NCBI GenBank assembly: GCA_017395885.1
Contig: JAFQNM010000044.1
Coordinates: 1 to 9,240 of the forward strand
Direction: 5' to 3'
Source: Clostridia bacterium
Lineage (GTDB): Bacteria; Bacillota; Clostridia; Oscillospirales; CAG-272
Length of the DNA: 9,240 nucleotides
Part shown: positions 1 through 5,283 of the stretch, piece by piece
How positions within the stretch are numbered: the first letter of the stretch is position 1
Layout of the letters: each line of letters opens with the position of its first letter
Position numbers and translations under genes: made by a program
Notes under the pieces: generated by a model
Seen by the model: only the letters and a program-made list of their open reading frames with translations
Database searches by the model: none
Told to the model about the DNA's origin: nothing

Positions 1-139
1 CCACGGTTTCGGTCAGGTGGAGCTGAAAGGCCGCATATCCGCCTCTGAGTGCGATCAGCTCAGCACTTTGCTCAGCCTCGGGATAATTATGGATATCGGG
101 ATAAGTCCAGATATGAGAAGGTAATACAGAATATTTCAT
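1..139 (-). CDS. Partial CDS, N-terminus only; possible GH123/DUF4091-type glycoside hydrolase
   Basis: An open frame runs on the minus strand from ATG (139-137) through the left edge, giving the first 46 residues; the 3' part lies outside the window. The start is supported by a GGAG ribosome binding site about 7 nt upstream on that strand (around 143-148). The visible peptide begins MKYSVLPSHIWTYPD, and residues 28-42 read ELIALRGGYAAFQLH. That resembles the 'ARGEyesFQl' element at the N-terminus of GH123/DUF4091 carbohydrate-active proteins. The assignment rests on one short motif, so the family is tentative although the coding call is solid. There is no obvious signal peptide. It lies 53 nt downstream of csaB on the same strand and has its own candidate promoter in the gap. 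Confidence 0.6.
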   Translation of the reverse strand, partial: MKYSVLPSHIWTYPDIHNYPEAEQSAELIALRGGYAAFQLHLTETV

Positions 140-167
140 AGGCTCTCCAAAAATAATATCTGGCTTT

Positions 168-196
168 AGGATACCACACAGGCTGCCACTTTTCAA
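168..196 (-). promoter_or_regulatory. Candidate sigma-A promoter for the left-edge gene
   Basis: On the minus strand a -35-like TTGAAA (196-191) is separated by exactly 17 nt from a -10-like TATCCT (173-168). Transcription would start near 160, about 20 nt before the ATG at 139. The -35 box overlaps the csaB stop codon (195-193). The -10 box matches the consensus at only four of six positions, so this is a moderate candidate; read-through from csaB is the alternative. Confidence 0.35.
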
Positions 197-1308
197 GAGT
201 CGACAAAAAACTTTTGCCGGGCCTCATATTCCTCTCTCTCTCCCTCCAGCAACGAGCTGACAAGAGAAAAATTGATGTTTGATAGCTTTTTCTGCTCCCT
301 CACTCTCTCCTCAAGCGCTTGCCTTGAAAAGTCGGCTCTCGCAGTACAGGCAGCACGGTACAGCTCCTCTCCCGTGAAGCGACCGGCCGAGATCACCCCT
401 CCCGAAGACAGGGGAGAAAGACAGCTCTCCACCTTTCTGTCATAGGGAAGAGCAACCGTGGGAATGCCTGCAATAGCGGCTGTCAGCAAAAAATGCAGCC
501 TCATTCCAACGGCGAAGGCTGCCTTCTCCAAAAGGCAGAAAAGACTATCCTCATTGCAAACGGGAACCACGGTGCCTCCCGTTTTTTCTGCCATTTCAAG
601 GCAAAGCTCAAGATCAAAGCTTTCCTGCATAGGCACGAAAACCGGGAGAAGCCCCTCATCCTTGCAGGAAAATATAAAATCGCATAGAGCAGCGGTATCA
701 GGCCTTTTTTTGTTGGCAAGCGGCCTCAGCGACATAGCAAAAAACGGTCTCCCCGACGAAGCAAAGGATGGTATGCCGACACGTTCTCTGGAAAAGCTGT
801 GTGAGAATATGGGGTCCGCCGTCTGCACGATCCTGACCCGCCCCTCGGTGAGTGAGCCTGCAAGAGAATATGAATCTGAATCGCGAACGGAAATAAGATG
901 GCAGGCGCACAGAGCTTTTTTGCACGCTTTTGTGTTTTTCACGGGGCCGATGCCGTTGGCAAGCAGGAGCACCTTGCAGCCAAGAAGCCTTGCAAGCCTT
1001 ATGAGAGTGCAATAATATGCAAGGCTCTTTGAGCTGGTCGTATCCTGCAAAAGGCTGCCGCCTCCGCTGATGAAAAGCTGCGACCTGCAAAGGGATGAGA
1101 TAATGGCAACAGGGTCTGCTCTGGAAACGGCAACGGCACATACACCCTCTGCCTCAGGAAGCTCGGCACCCCTTTCGCAAAGAACGAACACACGAGTGCC
1201 GGGCAGCTCTCTTCCTATGCCCCTTAGTATGGAGCGCAAAACCGCCTCATCACCAAGATTCCCAAAGCCATAGTAGCCGCTGACCGTGACGGTATGATTG
1301 ATTTTCAT
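193..1308 (-). CDS. csaB: Polysaccharide pyruvyl transferase CsaB
   Basis: Cytoplasmic enzyme predicted to transfer pyruvate from phosphoenolpyruvate onto a sugar of a cell-wall polysaccharide precursor. The 371-residue protein has the family landmarks in order: GYYGFGNLGDEA (11-22), SGGGSLLQDTTS (81-92), GIGP (119-122), SVRDSDS (140-146), ADPIF (164-168), MSLRP (192-196), VPMQ (225-228), GMRLH (268-272) and PYDRKV (288-293). Length is normal for CsaB. The ATG at 1308 is chosen because AAAGGAG (1321-1315) sits 6 nt upstream. A TTG two codons earlier (1314-1312) directly abuts this ribosome binding site and is unlikely. In Bacillus anthracis, CsaB pyruvylates the secondary wall polysaccharide that anchors SLH-domain proteins; that role here is inference, as no SLH protein is visible. 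The gene is divergent from birA. Confidence 0.9.
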   Translation of the reverse strand: MKINHTVTVSGYYGFGNLGDEAVLRSILRGIGRELPGTRVFVLCERGAELPEAEGVCAVAVSRADPVAIISSLCRSQLFISGGGSLLQDTTSSKSLAYYCTLIRLARLLGCKVLLLANGIGPVKNTKACKKALCACHLISVRDSDSYSLAGSLTEGRVRIVQTADPIFSHSFSRERVGIPSFASSGRPFFAMSLRPLANKKRPDTAALCDFIFSCKDEGLLPVFVPMQESFDLELCLEMAEKTGGTVVPVCNEDSLFCLLEKAAFAVGMRLHFLLTAAIAGIPTVALPYDRKVESCLSPLSSGGVISAGRFTGEELYRAACTARADFSRQALEERVREQKKLSNINFSLVSSLLEGEREEYEARQKFFVDS

Positions 1309-1314
1309 AGGCAA

Positions 1315-1321
1315 CTCCTTT
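1315..1321 (-). promoter_or_regulatory. Ribosome binding site fixing the csaB start
   Basis: AAAGGAG on the minus strand, six nucleotides before the ATG at 1308. It immediately abuts the alternative TTG at 1314, which is therefore too close to be used. Confidence 0.7.
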
Positions 1322-1368
1322 CGTTCCTATTATTCCCACCGGTAAGGCCGTATAATCACAAAAACATA

Positions 1369-1397
1369 TTGCCAAACGGAAAAAGGGGTGGTACAAT
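1369..1397 (+). promoter_or_regulatory. Sigma-A promoter of birA, extended -10
   Basis: TTGCCA (1369-1374), a 17 nt spacer, then TACAAT (1392-1397) preceded by TG at 1389-1390, making an extended -10. Both hexamers match the consensus at five of six positions. The predicted start of transcription is near 1404, leaving a leader of about 20 nt that contains the birA ribosome binding site. The -35 box overlaps a minus-strand TTGGCA (1375-1370) that could serve csaB, but that one has only a poorly spaced -10 (TATACG, 15 nt away). Confidence 0.65.
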
Positions 1398-1407
1398 CAA
1401 ATAACAG

Positions 1408-1417
1408 GGAAGGAGGG
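1408..1417 (+). promoter_or_regulatory. Ribosome binding site deciding the GTG start of birA
   Basis: GGAAGGAGGG lies six nucleotides before the GTG at 1424. The first in-frame ATG (1451-1453) would remove ten residues. Confidence 0.7.
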
Positions 1418-1423
1418 CTTTAG

Positions 1424-2206
1424 GTGAAGGATATATTCTTGCTTTCAGATATGAAGGAGGCTCTCGGCAGGCTGCCGATCGAAGCGGAGCTGCACGAGCT
1501 TTGCGATTCCACAAACAGAATAGCAAAAGAAAGGCTCGTTTCCGGCTGCAAGGAATGGCACACGGTCATTGCCCTCGGACAAAGCGCAGGTCAGGGCAGG
1601 CTTGGCAGAAGCTTTTTCTCTCCAACAGACAGCGGTCTCTATATGAGCTGTGTTCTCTACCCTCCCGCCGAAAAGGCAATGCTCCTTACCGGAATGGCCG
1701 CAGTTGCACTGTGCGAGGCCCTTGAGGAGACCTTCGGCCTTTCACCCTCGGTTAAGTGGGTGAACGATATTTATCTGAACTCTAAAAAGGTTTGCGGCAT
1801 TCTTGCAAAGGGTGTCTTTGAAAAAGGTAAGCATGCAGTTATTCTCGGCATAGGGATCAACGTGTATCCGCCAAGCGGAGGCTTCCCCAGGGAAATAGAC
1901 AGTATTGCAGGCGCTCTTTTCACCGAAATGGAGAAAAAGAAAAAGGCCCGCCTTGCTGCGGCGGTGCTGAAAAAGCTTTATGAAAGATACTCCTCCCTCG
2001 GTGAGGATGATGCCCCCGAGCAATACAGAAAAAGATGCTTCACCATAGGGCAGGAGGTAAACGTCATCCCCATCGGCACTAACCTGCCCCCAAGACCTGC
2101 AAAGGCCATCTGCATCGATGACCGCTTTTTCCTTGAGGTCGAATACGAAAACGGACAAAGAGAGCTCCTCTCCTCAGGAGAGGTCAGCGTAAAAGTCCCT
2201 CACTGA
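1424..2206 (+). CDS. birA: Biotin--[acetyl-CoA-carboxylase] ligase, short type without DNA-binding domain
   Basis: Activates biotin with ATP to biotinyl-AMP and attaches it to the lysine of biotin carrier proteins such as the acetyl-CoA carboxylase BCCP. The 260-residue protein starts almost directly with the catalytic domain: DSTN (28-31), the biotin/adenylate loop GQGRLGRSFFSP (56-67), KWVNDI (111-116, usually KWPNDI), GILAKG (125-130), GIGINV (142-147), and a small C-terminal domain ending in SGEVSVK (251-257). The N-terminal winged helix of E. coli-type bifunctional BirA (about 60 residues) is missing, so it should not act as a repressor. Translation starts at GTG, supported by a strong ribosome binding site. 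Pro-to-Val in KWPND and Lys in place of the common acidic residue after GIL are minor deviations. It appears monocistronic. Confidence 0.92.
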   Translation: MKDIFLLSDMKEALGRLPIEAELHELCDSTNRIAKERLVSGCKEWHTVIALGQSAGQGRLGRSFFSPTDSGLYMSCVLYPPAEKAMLLTGMAAVALCEALEETFGLSPSVKWVNDIYLNSKKVCGILAKGVFEKGKHAVILGIGINVYPPSGGFPREIDSIAGALFTEMEKKKKARLAAAVLKKLYERYSSLGEDDAPEQYRKRCFTIGQEVNVIPIGTNLPPRPAKAICIDDRFFLEVEYENGQRELLSSGEVSVKVPH

Positions 2207-2342
2207 TGATATCGTTAAATTCCGGTTTTACGGGGAGATATGTAGGAGGCCTTTTTGTAAAAAGGCCCCTACGACCCCCGAAAAACTTCAAAAAGGGGAT
2301 AATAATTCGGCTTGTCGGTAAGGGGTGGTCACTCCTTTGAAC

Positions 2343-2364
2343 AAAGGCCCCGTGAGGGGCTTTT
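2343..2364 (+). terminator. Possible intrinsic terminator of birA inside the repeat element
   Basis: A stem of GCCCC/GGGGC (2347-2351 with 2356-2360) extended by A/G-T pairs on each side, with a GTGA loop. It ends in only four Ts (2361-2364). The short U tract makes termination weak. The hairpin at 2490-2530 could also stop birA transcripts. Confidence 0.35.
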
Positions 2365-2367
2365 GCT

Positions 2368-2405
2368 GGTTTATATAAAGGGAGTATGCTCCCTTTATAT
2401 AAACC
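2368..2405. repeat. Perfect 17 bp inverted repeat (hairpin), part of the intergenic element
   Basis: Arms 2368-2384 and 2389-2405 are exact reverse complements (GGTTTATATAAAGGGAG and its complement) around a TATG loop. The AT-rich base of the stem and the lack of a following T run argue against a plain terminator. Confidence 0.8.
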
Positions 2406-2487
2406 TGTTTAAAGTTTTTTGCGGAGCTTTTTTTCAAAAAAGCGACTATCCATCTTTCCCCGTTAAACCGGAATTTATTTAAGGTAC

Positions 2488-2530
2488 AAAAAAAGCTTGC
2501 AAATGCCCAAAAGGCATTTGCAAGCTTTTT
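2488..2530 (-). terminator. Intrinsic terminator of the lic operon, probably bidirectional
   Basis: A perfect 18 bp stem (2490-2507 with 2513-2530) with a five-nucleotide loop. On the minus strand it begins immediately after the licB stop codon and runs into seven Ts (complement of 2488-2494). On the plus strand it ends with a T run (2526-2530), so it may also stop birA transcription. Placement between two convergent genes fits a shared terminator. Confidence 0.88.
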
Positions 2531-2531
2531 C

Positions 2532-3476
2532 TTATTTATTTTTACTGATAATATCCTTATAATCTGCTGCTGCGAAGATGCCGCAAATGAGCACCACAAG
2601 AGCACAGATGATTGTCATGGGAGAGAGAACGCTCAGGTCACGGAGGATAACTACCGTGAAGAGTATTGCCCATGCGGTATACGTTACGTTCAGCGCCATT
2701 GCCTTGGATGCGCCGATTTTTGCGATAGCCTTATAATAGAACAGATAAGAAACTGTTGCAAAGAGAGCTGCGACCGCAATCACAATAAGAAGCTTCACTG
2801 AGGATGCTGTAAACAGGCCTGCGGTGAACTTCCAACCGCCGATAACGGGGAGGATAACTGCACCGTATGTAAGCGCAGAGGTTGTCTGACGGATCTGGAG
2901 CGCATACTCATCAGTTACCTCAGGGTCCTTCAGGCACTTTGCAAGAACGACTGCCTCAATGCCCCAGCCGAATGCACACATAAGCGCACCGAGAATTCCG
3001 AGGCCAAAGTTCTCTATTGCAAGATCGGGAGAATAAGAAAGTCCATACACACCGAGAAGTGTGATGAGAAGGAACACCCACTGGTGCCACTTCATCTTCT
3101 CCTTGAGGAAGATATGTGCAAGAACGCTTCCGATGGCGGGGAAGATCGCACTTGCAACGGCACCGATGGAGGCGCCCATATAGTTAACTGCAAGAACGTA
3201 TCCCGTCATACCAACGGGGCCGCCGATAACTGCGGCAATAACTACCCATTTGCCGCTTTTTGTCATAAATGCCTTCCACACGTTTTTCAGGTTTCCTCTC
3301 ACTGCGTTATAGATGCAGGACCAGATCGCTGAGCAAGCATCGTGAAGGAAGGTGCTGACGAAGGGAGCAAGGAATATTGCCTGCTCTGTGGAGATAAACG
3401 GAGTCATACCAAGGGCGATTCCGAGAACCACCGTTTCTATAGCCCAGGTGATACCTGCGATAATACCTGCGATCAT
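2532..3476 (-). CDS. licB: LicB-like choline permease, DMT/EamA superfamily
   Basis: Predicted cytoplasmic-membrane importer that supplies choline to the kinase encoded just upstream. The 314 residues contain about ten hydrophobic segments (roughly 1-24, 31-58, 77-100, 103-124, 132-148, 157-179, 198-214, 229-252, 256-278, 285-306), the two-times-five EamA layout. The stretch from GGPVGMTGYVLAVNYMGAS (85-103) through ASAIFPAIGSVLAH resembles pneumococcal LicB (GPIGM...YPAI). The RQTTS motif (196-200) matches RQ-T/V-TS in LicB proteins. Its ATG overlaps the licA stop by one base (TAATG), indicating translational coupling, with a purine-rich AAGGGGGA about 10 nt upstream. It is the last gene of the operon and is followed directly by a strong terminator. 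Substrate is inferred from context; DMT proteins can carry other amines or metabolites. Confidence 0.85.
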   Translation of the reverse strand: MIAGIIAGITWAIETVVLGIALGMTPFISTEQAIFLAPFVSTFLHDACSAIWSCIYNAVRGNLKNVWKAFMTKSGKWVVIAAVIGGPVGMTGYVLAVNYMGASIGAVASAIFPAIGSVLAHIFLKEKMKWHQWVFLLITLLGVYGLSYSPDLAIENFGLGILGALMCAFGWGIEAVVLAKCLKDPEVTDEYALQIRQTTSALTYGAVILPVIGGWKFTAGLFTASSVKLLIVIAVAALFATVSYLFYYKAIAKIGASKAMALNVTYTAWAILFTVVILRDLSVLSPMTIICALVVLICGIFAAADYKDIISKNK

Positions 3477-4393
3477 TAGTTATTTTCCCCCTTAGCTTCA
3501 AGCTTTTCAAATGCAGCTATGTTGTTCTTCATTCTTTCATATCTTTCAACGGCCCAGTCCTCCATAGGCTGACCGTCATAGGGCACACGTGTCTTTGCCC
3601 AAAGTGTCCAGAGATAATCTACGTAGATCTTGGAGGCAAGAAAATGCTTGCGGTCCTCAAGAGTGGGAACTCTGCCAAGGTACTCGGAAAGGAGAAGGCT
3701 ATCGCTCTCACCGTCAAAGGATGCCTCGATGGAAACGTCGGCAACGTCCCACATTCCGTCGTTCATGCCTGCATATTCCCAGTCGATAAGATACATTCTG
3801 CCATCGCCCTCTACCCAGTTCTCGCAAAGGGGATCGTTATGGCAAGGAACCTTGGGAGCATTGATAAGTCTGTCTATCTCAGCCTTTATCTCCATTACTC
3901 TTGCCTTTTTCTCACCGTAGTCCTCAAACATGGGCACGTTATTATCGAATATGATCTTCTCATAGCCTGCCGCCATATCAAAGACCTCAAAGGGAACGCC
4001 CGTATCAACGCCGCAGGAATGGATCCTCTTATAGATATCTGCTATCTGGCGGATATGACGGGGCTCGCAGAGCTTCTCTGCAGACATGGTCTCTGCATTT
4101 GCGATATACTCTGTTACCTTGGAGCCGTCGCTGCCGAAATATACGAGCCTTGCATCTATGCCAAGGTCGCAGGCAAGCTTTGTGCTGACCATTTCATCGC
4201 TACGAACGATAAGCTCCTCTGTTCCCTCACCGGGAATACGGACAACGAACTCTCGTCCGTCCTCCAAAGTTACGTGATAGGTATGGTTGGTGAGCCCCCC
4301 CATTCTTTCGATCTTGCTGTAGGAGTCAACGCCAAGGGTGGTAGAAAGCAGATCCTTCACCGACGAAAGATCTTTTTCAATAATTTCTCTCAT
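3476..4393 (-). CDS. licA: LicA-type choline kinase (APH/ChoK superfamily)
   Basis: Predicted to phosphorylate choline to phosphocholine with ATP in the cytoplasm. In 305 residues it shows the kinase-fold landmarks: an N-lobe loop GGLTNHTY (32-39), RIPGEGTEELI (52-62) typical of LicA/choline kinases, the catalytic Brenner motif CHNDPLCEN (184-192, with D187 as likely base and N192 as Mg ligand) and LIDWEYAGMNDGMWDVAD (202-219, D204 metal ligand). AGGAGG (4408-4403) within the end of licC supports the ATG at 4393; only 4 nt separate the two genes. Codons 31-33 create a run of seven G residues (complement of 4295-4301), a possible slippage site. An ethanolamine kinase is the main alternative; the lic neighbours favour choline. 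Confidence 0.9.
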   Translation of the reverse strand: MREIIEKDLSSVKDLLSTTLGVDSYSKIERMGGLTNHTYHVTLEDGREFVVRIPGEGTEELIVRSDEMVSTKLACDLGIDARLVYFGSDGSKVTEYIANAETMSAEKLCEPRHIRQIADIYKRIHSCGVDTGVPFEVFDMAAGYEKIIFDNNVPMFEDYGEKKARVMEIKAEIDRLINAPKVPCHNDPLCENWVEGDGRMYLIDWEYAGMNDGMWDVADVSIEASFDGESDSLLLSEYLGRVPTLEDRKHFLASKIYVDYLWTLWAKTRVPYDGQPMEDWAVERYERMKNNIAAFEKLEAKGENN

Positions 4394-4397
4394 TTTG

Positions 4398-5270
4398 TCA
4401 GTCCTCCTCTAAATTTTTTGTTTCATATGTGTAGCGGTATTTTTTGCCGCAAACGGTAAAGGTCATACCGGCCGCAGCATTATCACCGTTCTTATATGCA
4501 GTTACGTTTACTATATCGGCCTCTCTGCAGGAAAGCTTCTCTGCTACGCCCTTGAGAATGGCACTTCTCGTATCGGAGATATAGCTTTCATCAAAGGTGC
4601 GAAGCTCATCAAGGGTATCAAACTCAAAAATAAAGCTTTCGGGATATTTGCGTATCTTCATCTTCAGCTCATCAAGGTGCTCCATATATATGGACTCCCA
4701 CAGGAGATCTGCCGTTTCCGGCTTATCATATATCTCACTGAGTATTGCAAGAAATCTCTCGGAAAACTCTCTGTCCCAGAAGGTGTGGCCGAGCATATAC
4801 CATGCATCGGCTCCTCCTACGGTAACGCTGTTTATATATCCCTCAGCATCCTCTGTCATACACCATTCCTTGGTATCTCCCTCTGCATAAACTGCGGCAT
4901 AATATGCCCCGTCTACCTCGCTCTCAAAGGGGTTTTCTGTGAAATAGTTATCTGACGAGCAGATATAGGTGTTTCTGATATAGTCTCTTGCAACGTTTAT
5001 GCTGGAATTGTTATTTCTCGTCAGATAATCGTTATTCTCAACGATGATAACACCGTATTTTTCACGAAGGTACATAAAATGCTCCTTCATATAGCCGCAA
5101 ACAACGATGATCTCATCAATGCCTGCCGCTCTCAGCTGCTTTATCTGACGCTCGATAAGTACCTCCCCTTTGACCTCGATAAGGGCCTTTGGTCTCTCAT
5201 AAGAGATGGGGGCAAATCTGCTGGCGGTGCCTGCCGCCATTATAATTGCATTATCTACCTTATAGCTCAT
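4398..5270 (-). CDS. licC: LicC-type CTP:phosphocholine cytidylyltransferase with extra C-terminal tail
   Basis: Predicted to make CDP-choline from CTP and phosphocholine. The N-terminal nucleotidyltransferase domain (about 5-230) carries MAAGTASRFAP (11-21, the nucleotide-binding LAAGxGSRF motif), ERPKAL (25-30, K28), KGEVLIERQI (34-43), VVCGY (56-60), NNNSSINVA (86-94) and SSDNYF (105-110, D107 as metal ligand), as in LicC. At 290 residues it is longer than usual LicC (about 230). Residues 233-290 form an additional tail that resembles the first beta-strands of a LicA N-lobe. AAGGAAGGA (5285-5277) supports the ATG at 5270, 13 nt after the preceding stop. An aminoethylphosphonate cytidylyltransferase is a less likely alternative given the adjacent LicA and LicB. 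Confidence 0.88.
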   Translation of the reverse strand: MSYKVDNAIIMAAGTASRFAPISYERPKALIEVKGEVLIERQIKQLRAAGIDEIIVVCGYMKEHFMYLREKYGVIIVENNDYLTRNNNSSINVARDYIRNTYICSSDNYFTENPFESEVDGAYYAAVYAEGDTKEWCMTEDAEGYINSVTVGGADAWYMLGHTFWDREFSERFLAILSEIYDKPETADLLWESIYMEHLDELKMKIRKYPESFIFEFDTLDELRTFDESYISDTRSAILKGVAEKLSCREADIVNVTAYKNGDNAAAGMTFTVCGKKYRYTYETKNLEED

Positions 5271-5283
5271 AAGCTTTCCTTCC

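Larger units (their letters stand above)
2216..2477. repeat. Structured intergenic element with 21 bp terminal inverted repeats
   Basis: The ends 2216-2236 and 2457-2477 are inverted copies of each other with one mismatch (core AAATTCCGGTTTTACGGGGA). Inside are four hairpins: 2248-2267 (9 bp stem, 2 nt loop), 2343-2364 (GC-rich, followed by Ts), 2368-2405 (perfect 17 bp stem with TATG loop) and 2426-2443 (8 bp stem). There is no convincing coding frame; a minus-strand open frame spanning 2288-2605 crosses the hairpins and the adjacent terminator and is judged spurious. The architecture resembles a non-autonomous MITE-like or dispersed intergenic repeat of Clostridia. Whether it is multicopy cannot be judged from one window, and I see no clear target-site duplication. 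Confidence 0.65.

Noticed and set aside
1309..1314. TTG start two codons before the csaB ATG
   Set aside because: It touches the GGAG ribosome binding site, which is correctly spaced only for the ATG at 1308.
2248..2267. Hairpin after birA as its terminator
   Set aside because: Stem is mostly A-T with a two-nucleotide loop and is followed by CCTACG, not a T run; better read as part of the repeat element.
2288..2605. Minus-strand 105-residue open frame in the birA-licB gap
   Set aside because: It overlaps the licB 3' end, crosses the terminator and several hairpins of the repeat, has no ribosome binding site and no domain-like sequence.
3644..4459. Plus-strand 271-residue open frame opposite licA
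   Set aside because: Antisense to a well-supported kinase gene; composition is that of a reverse-complement shadow, and no start signal is seen.
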